Shown: in pieces, positions 32,977 through 41,751 of the stretch
Layout of the letters: each line of letters starts with the position of its first letter
How positions within the stretch are numbered: the stretch's first letter is position 1
Origin: Sphingomonadaceae bacterium
Lineage (GTDB): Bacteria; Pseudomonadota; Alphaproteobacteria; Sphingomonadales; Sphingomonadaceae
Direction: 5' to 3'
DNA: 64,000 nucleotides
NCBI GenBank assembly: GCA_030147805.1
Contig: JASBUR010000008.1
Location: forward strand, 124,001 to 188,000
The notes under the pieces: model-generated
Seen by the model: the letters and a program-made list of their open reading frames with translations, nothing else
The model's database searches: none
What the model was told of the DNA's origin: nothing
Made by a program: the position numbers and the translations under genes

Positions 32977-34221
32977 TCAGGCTTCCAGCGCGGCGAGCGC
33001 GCTCTCCAGTGCCGCAAGCCGCTGCTCCTGCGCGGCGCAGATGAAGAACAGCAGCTCGTCGGGCCGGATGCCGTAGCGGTTGCCGGCCTCCTGTCCCGGC
33101 TGGGCCGGCCTGACCAGCGCCTCCCGCGTCGTCTCCACGCCGGTTTCGGGGTCGGTATCGATCACCGTGACATATTCGGCCTCGTTGGGCGGAATGGCGT
33201 CCCACTCATCGTAACAGAAGAATCCATAGGCTGCCGGATCGAGCCCTTCGTCGACCATGATGGCAGCGACCTGCTGAGCTATGACGCCGACATGAAGTCG
33301 CGCCGCGTCGCCCTTTTCGGCGATTGCCGCATGCCAGCGGTAAACGCCAATCTCGCTCGCGATGCGCTTCGCCGCTGCCAGCTCCGCTGTCGTCAGCGCG
33401 CCGCGCCAATCCTTGTCGATTTCGTCGGAGGTGTTGATCATGCCGGTGCCAGCATAGATCGTCGACCAGCGTCGGGACGACGTGCCCATGCTCATGGTGT
33501 TGTCGGCGCCGGGATAGAAGTCCGTGCCGGTCAGCACGGCCCGTTCGGTGAAGCTCGCCCCATCCGCCGTCCCCGTCCCCATGCGGAGCACGGAGCCCGG
33601 CGAGATCGCCTCGTACACCTCCGCCCCGGATGAGGCGTAGGCGCTCCAGTGGGTCGTGGCGGATCCGACAAGAATGCCCGCCGAAGCATAGGCGGCGCTG
33701 CCGACCTGCGACCTGGCAGCGCCGACCCCCGCCGATGTCGTCGTGCCGACGAGTAGCGTGGCTGGCGCGGTTACGGCCGAAGCCGTGACGGTGACCGCGT
33801 CAACTCCGCCGGTGGTCAGCGCCATCCCGTTTGCCCCGGTGCGCCGCAAGCCGGTGTCGGGGTCGGAGATGAAGCGCATGCCGGGCGCCGAGATCGTCCC
33901 GTCGCCGAACAGCCCGGCGCCCGCATTGTCGCGCACCGCGGCGAATTCATTGAGCAGCTGCGTCGTCGCCTCGGTCAGCGCGACGATCCGCCCCTGCGTC
34001 GGCGCGATCCAGTAGGTCAGGCCCGAGGCGTCGACACCCTGATACGGGACCGAAAGCGTCAGCGTCGTCTCGGTGCGCGCGGCGATCGGGTAGGGGATGC
34101 CGTCGCCGAGCGCCACGAACAGGTCACCCGGCGCGACGTTGGCAACGAATTCGGTGCCGGTGCCGGTGACGGTGACCGAACCCTCTTCGACCGCGACCGT
34201 GCCCGTGCTGTAAAGCGTCAT
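32977..34221 (-). CDS. Tail fiber with C-terminal S74 self-cleaving chaperone
   Basis: 414 aa. An N-terminal beta-rich region is followed by low-complexity Ser/Thr/Gly fiber sequence and a C-terminal intramolecular chaperone (peptidase S74) domain from about residue 262. The catalytic Ser265/Lys270 dyad is in NTSDEIDK, followed by RWHAAIAEKGD and VGVIAQQVAAIM. The domain trimerises the fiber and then cuts itself off. A helical segment (LAALESALAALEA) ends the protein. This is probably the receptor-binding fiber. It follows the tail-tip gene after 10 nt. Confidence 0.87.
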   Translation of the reverse strand: MTLYSTGTVAVEEGSVTVTGTGTEFVANVAPGDLFVALGDGIPYPIAARTETTLTLSVPYQGVDASGLTYWIAPTQGRIVALTEATTQLLNEFAAVRDNAGAGLFGDGTISAPGMRFISDPDTGLRRTGANGMALTTGGVDAVTVTASAVTAPATLLVGTTTSAGVGAARSQVGSAAYASAGILVGSATTHWSAYASSGAEVYEAISPGSVLRMGTGTADGASFTERAVLTGTDFYPGADNTMSMGTSSRRWSTIYAGTGMINTSDEIDKDWRGALTTAELAAAKRIASEIGVYRWHAAIAEKGDAARLHVGVIAQQVAAIMVDEGLDPAAYGFFCYDEWDAIPPNEAEYVTVIDTDPETGVETTREALVRPAQPGQEAGNRYGIRPDELLFFICAAQEQRLAALESALAALEA

Positions 34222-34231
34222 CGTCTCTCTC

Positions 34232-37200
34232 CTAGGCTCGCACGAAGCTGGCCGCGGTCACGGTGCCGATCGCGCCGCCGCTGCTCGAGGCGAAGGCGCG
34301 CAGGCGCAGCGCCTGCTTCACTCCGCTACTGTTGGTGTAGGTGCCGTCGGCGGTCACGTTGACCGGCTCGCCGACGTCGCCGAGCGCGCTGCCCGGCGTG
34401 CCGAGGTCGGTCCAGCTGCCGCCATCGACCGAATATTGGATCTTGATCGCGACCGTCGAGGCCCCCGAAAGCCCGGTGTAGCCGAACTCGGCCTCGGCGC
34501 TGCGCGACGCGCCGGCGTTCAGCACGAAGTAGAGCTCGGGGCTGGCGCCCAGCGCGGTGATCGGAGCGGTCTGCACCCCGCCCGAGGTCGCCGTCGCTGC
34601 GATCGTGGCCGCCGGAACGCCCGCCACGTCGCCGATCACGTCGCCGCCGAAGATCACACGCCCGCTCGAAACGCCGAAAATCAGGTTGTCGTCGGTGTCG
34701 TAGAAATAGACGTTTTCCGCCTGGTAGATGATGTCGCCGTCGGCGCCCTCGATTCGCATCGAGGTGATCCGCCCGCCGACGTTCGTCGACAGCGCGACCG
34801 TTGCCTCATTGCCGTTCGCGGTCGACAGCGCCAGCGTGGCCGTGGCCGAGGCATCGCCGACGTCGCTCGTCACCGCGATCAGCGCCGCAGCTTGCGCATC
34901 GATCGCGCCCTCGGCCGACATCACTCTGGTGTCGAGCGCACTCACCGCCGACGCCGACGCCTTGCCCGCCACATCGCTTTCCAGCGTCGTGACGTCCGAC
35001 GCGATCGAGGTGATCGTGCCCTCGGCCGTGGTCACGCGCGTGTCGAGCGCCGAAAGGGCGGAAGACGACGCCTTGCCGGCAACGTCGCTTTCGAGGCTGG
35101 TGATGTCCGACGCCAGCGTCGTGATCGTACCCTCGGCCGCCGTGACGCGGGTATCGAGCGCCGACAGCGCCGAGGATGACGCCTTGCCGGCAACGTCGCT
35201 TTCGAGGCTGGTGATGTCCGACGCCAGCGTCGTGATCGCGCCCTCGGCCGTGGTCACGCGCGTGTCGAGCGCCGAAAGGGCGGAAGACGACGCTTTGCCA
35301 GCGACATCGGTTTCCAGATCGGTGATCGAGGCCGCCTGCGCGTCGATCGCGCCTTCCGTTACCGTGACCCGGCCCGACAGCGTGTCGACAGCCGACGCAT
35401 CCGCCTTGCCGGCAACCGTGACGCTCAGCGCCGCGATGATCTCGGCCTGATCCTCGAATGCCGAGATCGTGATCTCGGCCGCCGACAGCCGCTCGCCGAG
35501 CCGGTCGACCGCGAAGATGCGCACCTCGCCGTTCGCCGGGTCGAGCACGATGCCGGCGTCGCGGAACATGGCGCGCGTCGTCGAGGCTTCGAGGGTCAGC
35601 CGGGTGACGCTGTTGCTGAGGTTGTCGAGGCTGCGCGTCAGGTACCGCGCGTTGTCGCCGATCGCCTCGCGCCCCGCCACGCCCTCGGCCGTCAGCAGCG
35701 CCAGCGCGTTGGTCGAAGGGTCGAACGGCACCGGCGCCACCGGCTGCACCGACCCGACCTCGTCCTCGTCCCATTCGTGGACGGCGGCATTCTCCTCGCG
35801 CAGCACCACGTCGACGCTGCCGTCGGCGTTGAAGGTCTGCTTGCGCACCCGGAACAGTTTCCCGTCCCAGTCGCGCGCCGCATGGTCGACCATCACCACC
35901 ATGTTCCGGCGCAGCAGCCAGCCGCGCACCTTGACGCGCACCGACAGCTCGCCGCGATACAGCGACCGCTGCGCCGCGATGTTGGTCAGCCGCTGCGCCT
36001 GGCCGTCGTGCTGCACCATGCGCAGCTCGAGGTTGAGCGTGCGCGGCGCCGCCGAGCTGCGCGGGATGGCCACCTCGGGAACGTCGATCATCCCGAACAG
36101 CGACGGCGCTTCGGCATCGGTGCGCTTCGCCCGCGCCACCGTGAACTGCTCGGCGATCGGCGGCTGCGGCACCCAGCGCAGCGGCCCCATGAAATCGTCG
36201 TCGGTCAGCGTGATCGTCGCGGTGGCGAGGTCGTTGTGCGCCACGCGCAGCGACAGCTCGCCCTCGTCGTCGACCCATTCGCCGCAGCAGGCGGCGGCGA
36301 ACGCGCCGAGCACCGCCATCGGATCGTCGCTGTCGAGCACCGCGCCGCCGGCGCGGTACCGCGGCTCGGTGCCGCCCGCCGCCAGCGTGACGTCCTCCTC
36401 GCACAGCCGCGCCGATGCCGCCATCGCCGCGCGGCCGATCCGCGTCACCGGTAGCGCCGGCCCCACCGACACCACGTCGCCGACCCGCCAGCCGATCAGG
36501 TAGCTCAGCGACTGCAGCGCCGGGTTCGCACCGATCTCGACGCCGTCCGCCTCATATTCCCAGGTCGACGTGTCGTCCCAGCGCATGGCACCCGACCCGC
36601 CCGGCATCGTCGAATCGCGCGCCGGGTCGTACACCGGCATGCCCCGCCCCTTGGCAGTGATCCGCCCCGGCAGCCCGCCCTGCAGCGGCGACGGCGTCTT
36701 GGCGTTGGCGCTGCGCTTGATGCGCAGCTTCATCGTCGCGCAGCCGGTCATGCGCTGCGCCGCGCCCCACCGGCTGCCGTCGTTGACGGTGTGATAGGCG
36801 GTGGCGCCGGCTTCCTCGATCACCTCGACCCATAGGAACCCGGCATAGGGCGCCTGCACGCTGCCGTTCCACGCCAGCTTCTCGTCGAACCAGATCTCGT
36901 CGACCGCGTGAATGCGATGCCCGGCGAGCGCGATGACATAATCGATATATTCGTCGTCGGTCCCCGAAGGCTCGACATAGCGCACGTTGATCGGGAAGGC
37001 GCACGGCCCGAAACAGATCGTGCGCGGCGCGTTCGGGTCAGTGTTGACCGCGCGCGGGTCAAAGGCGCTCAGGCCGACCTTGCCGCCCTTGGTGCCGCTG
37101 ACCGCACCTATCACCCCTTGCACCGCGGTCAGCGCCGCGGTGGTCAGCAGCGTGGCGCCGATCGCCGTCGTCGACAGGCCGATGCCGATGCCGCCGGTCA

Positions 37201-37294
37201 GCGTAGCGGTGAAGCCGAGCGACGCACCGCCCGTCACGAACGCCAGCGCGGTGAGGCCGGCGGCGATCGCCAGCGGTTTGACGACCTTGCCCAT
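34232..37294 (-). CDS. Tail-tip/host-specificity protein with 37-residue repeat stalk
   Basis: 1020 aa, positional counterpart of GTA gp15 and lambda J. It has an Ala/Gly-rich hydrophobic N-terminus (about 1-70), a conserved tail-tip core (FGPCAFPINVRYVE, HAVDEIWFDEKLAWNG) and a long middle region. Five copies of a 37-aa heptad-like unit (ALDTRVTTAEG...) follow in the C-terminal third, and the end is beta-rich. The repeats should form a trimeric coiled-coil or beta stalk holding the fiber. ATG 37294 shares a base with the previous stop (TGATG). It probably sets adsorption specificity. Confidence 0.85.
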   Translation of the reverse strand: MGKVVKPLAIAAGLTALAFVTGGASLGFTATLTGGIGIGLSTTAIGATLLTTAALTAVQGVIGAVSGTKGGKVGLSAFDPRAVNTDPNAPRTICFGPCAFPINVRYVEPSGTDDEYIDYVIALAGHRIHAVDEIWFDEKLAWNGSVQAPYAGFLWVEVIEEAGATAYHTVNDGSRWGAAQRMTGCATMKLRIKRSANAKTPSPLQGGLPGRITAKGRGMPVYDPARDSTMPGGSGAMRWDDTSTWEYEADGVEIGANPALQSLSYLIGWRVGDVVSVGPALPVTRIGRAAMAASARLCEEDVTLAAGGTEPRYRAGGAVLDSDDPMAVLGAFAAACCGEWVDDEGELSLRVAHNDLATATITLTDDDFMGPLRWVPQPPIAEQFTVARAKRTDAEAPSLFGMIDVPEVAIPRSSAAPRTLNLELRMVQHDGQAQRLTNIAAQRSLYRGELSVRVKVRGWLLRRNMVVMVDHAARDWDGKLFRVRKQTFNADGSVDVVLREENAAVHEWDEDEVGSVQPVAPVPFDPSTNALALLTAEGVAGREAIGDNARYLTRSLDNLSNSVTRLTLEASTTRAMFRDAGIVLDPANGEVRIFAVDRLGERLSAAEITISAFEDQAEIIAALSVTVAGKADASAVDTLSGRVTVTEGAIDAQAASITDLETDVAGKASSSALSALDTRVTTAEGAITTLASDITSLESDVAGKASSSALSALDTRVTAAEGTITTLASDITSLESDVAGKASSSALSALDTRVTTAEGTITSIASDVTTLESDVAGKASASAVSALDTRVMSAEGAIDAQAAALIAVTSDVGDASATATLALSTANGNEATVALSTNVGGRITSMRIEGADGDIIYQAENVYFYDTDDNLIFGVSSGRVIFGGDVIGDVAGVPAATIAATATSGGVQTAPITALGASPELYFVLNAGASRSAEAEFGYTGLSGASTVAIKIQYSVDGGSWTDLGTPGSALGDVGEPVNVTADGTYTNSSGVKQALRLRAFASSSGGAIGTVTAASFVRA
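34890..35420. repeat. 111-bp tandem repeat in the tail-tip gene
   Basis: Five units in register, with equivalent points at 34959, 35070, 35181, 35292 and 35403, all 111 bp (37 codons) apart. The two central units are nearly identical over about 60 bp. In-frame length means copy number could change by recombination and alter stalk length without breaking the gene. Confidence 0.9.
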
Positions 37295-37716
37295 CAGGCG
37301 ATCCGCCAGGCGCGCTCGATATGGTGCCGCGGCACCACCACCAGCCCGCCGGTCTCCGCCATCCGCAGCATCCCCGTCGCCACCATCCCGCCCAGCGCCG
37401 AGCCGTCGAACGCCAGGTCGCCGCGCCGCGCCAGCAGCGGCGCGATCTCGCGGCCGACGCTCGCCGCCGCCGCCGGCAGGTCGCGCCAACCATGCCGGCG
37501 GATCGCCCGCAGCCAGCCGAGCTCGGTCGCGTAGCGGCCCGCCAGCGGCGTCCAGGGGTTGTCGCCCGTCATCGCCTCGACCCACGCGCCGGCGAACGCG
37601 CCGCAGTCGCAGCGCCCCAGCCGGTGCTCGCGCTTCGCCCAATCGACGAGCACCGCGTCGAGCCGCGCTTCCCAGTCCTTCAGCCGCCCGCCCGCGGCTG
37701 CGTCCGAGGCGTTCAC
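37294..37716 (-). CDS. DUF6950/NlpC-P60-like tail peptidase candidate
   Basis: 140 aa. The segment RLGRCDCGAFAGAWVEAMTG, then GRYATELG and later a conserved HHIERAWRI near the end, gives a Cys...His layout like the small cysteine peptidase-like proteins (DUF6950) at this position. In the GTA and related tails the equivalent gene is an NlpC/P60 cell-wall peptidase that opens peptidoglycan during injection. It overlaps both neighbours by 1-4 nt. Confidence 0.72.
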   Translation of the reverse strand: MNASDAAAGGRLKDWEARLDAVLVDWAKREHRLGRCDCGAFAGAWVEAMTGDNPWTPLAGRYATELGWLRAIRRHGWRDLPAAAASVGREIAPLLARRGDLAFDGSALGGMVATGMLRMAETGGLVVVPRHHIERAWRIA

Positions 37717-38342
37717 TTCAGCTGCTCATACTGCCGGTCGGACATGACCCCGACGCTCCCCGCGTAGGCGAGGCCGATCGCCGCCAGACTATTCCCCGAG
37801 CCGGACGCCGCGTCCGCAGATTCATCGTCCGGGTCGATTGCCTTCTGCATCTGCCAGGTCCGCGCCGGCGGCGCCGCCAGCAGCGCCGCGAACCCCTCGC
37901 ACGCCATCGTCGCGATCATCGCCGTCGACGAGGTCGTCACCTCCGGCCCGATCATCGTGCCGTTATAGACGCGCCGCGCCTCGATCACCGTGCCGCCGCC
38001 GTCGTGCAGCACCGTCCAGATTTTCACCGATCGGCCCGCGTACAGGCTGGCATCGTCGATCCGGTTCATCATCTCGGCGTTCAGCGGCGACGCCGTCAGG
38101 CTGATCGCCAGCGCGTCCGATCCGCCTTCCTCGGCGCCGAAGCTGCCGATCGACAGCACGTCGCTGTTCGCCACGTCGAAGATCTCGCCGTCGGCATCGG
38201 CATCGCCGGTCATTGCCGCCGGCACCCCGATCGGCATCGGCGCCAGCGCCACGCGCACCGGCTCGTCGGCGAAGTCCATGAACAGCAGGATGGCGACCGC
38301 CAGCGGCGACGCATCGAACGAGGATTCGGTCAGGTCGGTCAT
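37713..38342 (-). CDS. Tail-tip hub-type protein (DUF2163-position homologue)
   Basis: 209 aa, beta-rich. There are no motifs I can name with certainty, but the order tape measure - this pair - peptidase - host-specificity protein copies that of GTA gp12-gp15 and many siphoviruses. Here it corresponds to the DUF2163 hub component. ATG 38342 shares a base with the previous stop. It likely forms a ring at the tail end together with the preceding gene product. Confidence 0.6.
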   Translation of the reverse strand: MTDLTESSFDASPLAVAILLFMDFADEPVRVALAPMPIGVPAAMTGDADADGEIFDVANSDVLSIGSFGAEEGGSDALAISLTASPLNAEMMNRIDDASLYAGRSVKIWTVLHDGGGTVIEARRVYNGTMIGPEVTTSSTAMIATMACEGFAALLAAPPARTWQMQKAIDPDDESADAASGSGNSLAAIGLAYAGSVGVMSDRQYEQLK

Positions 38343-38950
38343 CAGAACGCCTCCACCGCCTGCAGCGCGTGCCGGTAGATCAGCCCCGGCTCGACCGACC
38401 ACGCCGCCGGGTCGGCGGCGCGCATCAGCGCATAGGGCCGCTTCGTCTCGACCGCCGACGCATCGGTCGGCGATCCGCGCAAGGGGCTGCCCAGCGTCGC
38501 CGTCGCCTCGCCGGCGCCGTCGAACTCCAGCGGCTCGGTCAACCCGATCAGCTGCTTGTCGCCCGATCCATAGGACACGGTGATCAGCGCCCCGGCCGGC
38601 AGCAGCGTGACGCTCGCGATCGACGCCGACGACACCGCCAGCGTGAAGCCGCCCTGGCCGGCGCCGTCGATCACCACCCCCGGCGTGCCGCCATGCTGGT
38701 CGGCGTCGGCCGCCTCGAGCGGAAAGGCGTTGAGCCCGCCGCGCAGCGCGAAGACGAACGCCCGCCACAGCAGCGCGCTGGCCGCCTTCATCGGCGGCAG
38801 CTCGACGTCGCACGTCCAGCGCGCCGCGGTACCGTAGATCAGCGGCGACGTCGCGCCGGTGAACTCAGACCGCTGCAGCAGCACGCCGCCGACCTGCCGC
38901 CAGTTGTTCGCCCGCGGCGCGATCGCCGCCGGCCAGTCGATCGTCGCCAT
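38342..38950 (-). CDS. Distal tail/minor tail protein
   Basis: 202 aa, starting MATIDWPAAIAP 4 nt after the tape-measure stop. Sequence is beta-rich with alternating hydrophobics (GVLLQRSEFTGATSP, ITVSYGSGDKQLIGL). Its place right after the tape measure is that of distal tail proteins, which join the tube to the tip. The family is not recognised. Confidence 0.6.
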   Translation of the reverse strand: MATIDWPAAIAPRANNWRQVGGVLLQRSEFTGATSPLIYGTAARWTCDVELPPMKAASALLWRAFVFALRGGLNAFPLEAADADQHGGTPGVVIDGAGQGGFTLAVSSASIASVTLLPAGALITVSYGSGDKQLIGLTEPLEFDGAGEATATLGSPLRGSPTDASAVETKRPYALMRAADPAAWSVEPGLIYRHALQAVEAF

Positions 38951-38954
38951 TCGC

Positions 38955-40997
38955 TCAGGCTCCGCGGAAGGAGGGCAGCGCCGGCCGCGCGACCCGGCGA
39001 AGCATGTCGGCGCTGGCTCCCACCGCACGCCGCACCGCCATCTCGGTGGCCATAGGGTCGGTCGATCCGCGCGCGTCGATGTAGCCGATCAACGGGGCAG
39101 TGCCGCCGACTCCGCCAGCGCCCTGCGCCGCCCACGCCGGGACGATCCGCCCCGGCACCGTCGGCTCGAAATATTCCTGGCCTCGCTCGTTTACCTCGTA
39201 GAAGAACCCGGGCTTCACTTGCCCGCCACCAGAACGACCGCCACCGAATAGCGAGGTGCCGACAGACGCGAGGATGCCGCCGATCCGACCGCCGTCCGTC
39301 GTCTTCTTGCCGAGAAGCAGGTCGAGCAGACCCGACGCTATGAGCTCGGCCGCCGCAGCCTTGATGCTGTTGACCAGCGCATCGCCGAGCGACTGCCCGT
39401 AGATGATCGCCTGCCCGAGGCCGTCGGTAAGGTTCGTGGCGAAGTTATCCAGCCGGCGGTTGGCTTCGTCGATCGCTGCGAGGCGCACTTCCGACGCCTT
39501 CGCCTCGGTGATCATCTCCTTTTCCCACGCCTCGTCGAGCTTCTTTACGCTGTCCTCGAGGGTGGTGACCTCCTTGCCCCAGTCTCGCTCCTCGATCATC
39601 GCTGCAATGAGCGGATCCTGCTTGAAGCGATCGGTGTAGGTCTTCGCAAAGTCGCCACTGTCGGGGACGTCGATCGAATAGTCCGGCTTGAACTCAGGCG
39701 CCTTCTTGCCCTTTTTGTCCTTCTTGCCGTCAAGGTCTGCGCCAGCTGGTTTATCGGATGCCGGAGCACGGCCGGTGACGACGATCTCCTCGTCGCCCGG
39801 CATGTATCCATACTTCGAATAGAATGAGCGTTCGAGCTGATCACGAGCGGCCGTGCCTCGCCCCAGCGAGTTGATGGCACGGAGGTCGTTCTGCTCAGGG
39901 CTGATGGTCTTGCGGCCCTGGGCCCGCGCCTGCGCTTCGGGAGGGCGCATGAACAAGAATTTCTCAAAATCCCCGTCGGCTAATGCACGCCCATACTCAC
40001 CTAGCGCTTCGCGGTTGGATATCGCGCTTCCAGCTACAGCGCCGACTGCCGCGCCAGGCAGGCCGCCGAACCGGCTACCGATGCCCGCGCCGAAGAGGAC
40101 GCCCGCCGCGTCCGGGTTGCTGCTCAGCCACCTAGCTACGTCTGCGCCGGCGCTGATTAGCTTTCCAGCGACGTTCCCGATCTCGCGAGCGAAGTCCTGC
40201 GCGCCGCTCGCACCATCAGCGAGCGACCGGGCAGCTTCGTTCACAGCCTCGTTGAACCCGCCTTCGCCGAACTCGCTGGTCAGGATCGCGACGCTGTCGG
40301 ACAGGTTGGAAAGCGCACCGCCGAGCGTCTTCGCCTGTTTCTCCATGCCGCCGGCGAACTGCACCTGCCCTATCCCGCGAAGATAGCCCTCGATCTCCGC
40401 CGAGTTTGCTTTCACCGTCGTGGTGACGCCCTGAAAGGTGAAGCGAACCTCGTCGCCCTGCTTGCTCGCGCGGATGCCGAACTCTTTGAGCCGCTCGAAT
40501 TCGCCCGTTGCCGCGTCGGCGATCGCCTCGACGAAGTCGTTGAGCGTCTTGCCCATCGCCCCCGCGGTATTGCCGTACGAGGTCAGCGCCTCGATCGATG
40601 GGTCGAGCCCGAGGTTCTTCAGCTTGACGAACGCCTGCACGACCTCCTGCAAAGCGAAGGGCGTCGTCGCAGCGAAGTCCTTCAACTTGTCGAAGGCCCT
40701 GTCTGCCTTCACCGCCGAACCGGTCGCCGTCTCCAGCGACACCCGAAGCGAGCTGAATTCCTTGTTGGTCTGGACGATTTGCCCGACGACGGCGCCGGCG
40801 AGCGCGCCCTTCAGGACCCCGCCAAGCGTCAGCGCGCCTTTCCCGAGATCGGCGAATCGCTGGTCGATCTTCTTCAGTTCGCTATCGACGCCGCCGCGAA
40901 ACCTGCCCACGTCGCGCTCCAGCGCAGACATGTTGCGGCGGGCGAGCTCGACCGAGGCGTCGACCTGGAGCATGAGCTGCTTGACATCATCGGCCAT
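38955..40997 (-). CDS. Tail tape measure protein
   Basis: 680 aa. A helical N-terminal part (DASVELARRNMSALERDVGRF) leads into the conserved phage tape-measure region with KDFAATTPFALQEVVQAFVKLKNLGLDPS and AATGEFERLKEFGI. A hydrophobic stretch (about residues 305-325), a Lys-rich linker (KKDKKGKK) and a C-terminal tip-binding region follow. The length predicts a tail of roughly 100 nm using about 0.15 nm per residue. It programs tail length and is ejected at infection. There is an ideal position after the chaperone pair, apart from the inserted plus-strand gene. Confidence 0.93.
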   Translation of the reverse strand: MADDVKQLMLQVDASVELARRNMSALERDVGRFRGGVDSELKKIDQRFADLGKGALTLGGVLKGALAGAVVGQIVQTNKEFSSLRVSLETATGSAVKADRAFDKLKDFAATTPFALQEVVQAFVKLKNLGLDPSIEALTSYGNTAGAMGKTLNDFVEAIADAATGEFERLKEFGIRASKQGDEVRFTFQGVTTTVKANSAEIEGYLRGIGQVQFAGGMEKQAKTLGGALSNLSDSVAILTSEFGEGGFNEAVNEAARSLADGASGAQDFAREIGNVAGKLISAGADVARWLSSNPDAAGVLFGAGIGSRFGGLPGAAVGAVAGSAISNREALGEYGRALADGDFEKFLFMRPPEAQARAQGRKTISPEQNDLRAINSLGRGTAARDQLERSFYSKYGYMPGDEEIVVTGRAPASDKPAGADLDGKKDKKGKKAPEFKPDYSIDVPDSGDFAKTYTDRFKQDPLIAAMIEERDWGKEVTTLEDSVKKLDEAWEKEMITEAKASEVRLAAIDEANRRLDNFATNLTDGLGQAIIYGQSLGDALVNSIKAAAAELIASGLLDLLLGKKTTDGGRIGGILASVGTSLFGGGRSGGGQVKPGFFYEVNERGQEYFEPTVPGRIVPAWAAQGAGGVGGTAPLIGYIDARGSTDPMATEMAVRRAVGASADMLRRVARPALPSFRGA

Positions 40998-41040
40998 GAG
41001 TCATTCTCTCCGGCGGTTCTGGCGGTAGGATGGGCCCGAT

Positions 41041-41247
41041 ATGGAAGGCTGGTCGCGACTGGCGATATTCATCTTCGCCTCACTATTGGCGCCATTGCTG
41101 ACGCTGTTCGTGGGCGCGATGATTGATTTTGGCAGCTGGAGCTTGCTCATGATGCTGCTCGGAGCGCTGGTCCTGCTGACAGCACTGCTTTGGCTATTCA
41201 TTCGCGGAATAGCTTGGGTACGTCAGGGCTTCAGCGAGGCAGATTAG
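41041..41247 (+). CDS. Opposite-strand two-helix membrane protein (candidate moron)
   Basis: 68 aa, MEGWSRLAIFIFASLL..., with two clear transmembrane helices (about residues 7-28 and 34-54) and an acidic C-terminus. It is the only plus-strand gene inside the minus-strand late operon and fills the gap between the chaperone and tape-measure genes. Its 3' end overlaps the small chaperone gene by 17 bp. Base composition is visibly less GC-rich than its neighbours. Such lone, independently expressed genes (morons) often give the lysogen new traits such as superinfection exclusion. The function here is unknown. Confidence 0.65.
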   Translation: MEGWSRLAIFIFASLLAPLLTLFVGAMIDFGSWSLLMMLLGALVLLTALLWLFIRGIAWVRQGFSEAD

Positions 41248-41359
41248 CCCGCTCGTGATATTCGTAGCAGGCCACCCACTCCACTGGAGTTGCCTGCCAG
41301 AATTGCTCCGGTGACCAGCCGAACAATCCGAGAGCCGTCGACAGGTAGCGGCGAAGCAT
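41231..41359 (-). CDS. Small tail assembly chaperone, rcc01693-like
   Basis: 42 aa (MLRRYLSTALGLFGW...). The central GLFGWSPEQFWQATPVEW fits the conserved phage protein family found next to GTA-gp10 (rcc01693/DUF2376 type). It begins 11 nt after the gp10-like stop and completes the two-component tail chaperone that coats the tape measure. In many phages the two are joined by a programmed frameshift; here a TAG and a separate ATG suggest independent translation. The 3' end overlaps the plus-strand membrane gene. Confidence 0.78.
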   Translation of the reverse strand: MLRRYLSTALGLFGWSPEQFWQATPVEWVACYEYHERANLPR

Positions 41360-41370
41360 AGGTCGATCGT

Positions 41371-41751
41371 CTACTTCGCCGCCTTCGGAGGGTCCTTGCG
41401 TTCACCTGCCGCAGTGTAACCACCTGTCGATGCCAGCGAGAGCAGCGCGGCCAGCCGCTTCTGGGCGATGAACAACCCCCCGTCAGCCTCGTAGATCAGC
41501 TCGCCGACCCGCTCCGGCGCGACCTTGTCGAGGTCGCGCTTCGCCGCCGCATTGATGCACTCGGTCACAACGGCCTGCGCCCCCGACATCGAAAGCGAGC
41601 CGAGGCGCGCCGCGTCGGTGAGTTGGATGAGCGACAGGCCTGTCGCCCGCTCGAAGGCGGCGATCGCTTGGAAACTCGGCCGCAGGACATAGGTCTTGCC
41701 GCCGAGCACCATGTCGATCTCGCCGCGATGCTCGTTCGCCGCGCCAGCCAT
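41371..41751 (-). CDS. Tail assembly chaperone, GTA-gp10 family
   Basis: 126 aa. The core LGGKTYVLRPSFQAIAAFERATGLSLIQL is characteristic of the gene-transfer-agent gp10/phage tail chaperone family, followed by a helical C-terminal half and a polar tail. It acts during tail assembly, keeping the tape measure in solution. It overlaps the tail-tube gene by one base. Confidence 0.85.
   Translation of the reverse strand: MAGAANEHRGEIDMVLGGKTYVLRPSFQAIAAFERATGLSLIQLTDAARLGSLSMSGAQAVVTECINAAAKRDLDKVAPERVGELIYEADGGLFIAQKRLAALLSLASTGGYTAAGERKDPPKAAK

Noticed and set aside
34890-35420. CRISPR-like or non-coding tandem array
   Set aside because: The 111-bp units are in frame, lack spacers and encode a 37-residue heptad-like protein repeat within a tail gene.
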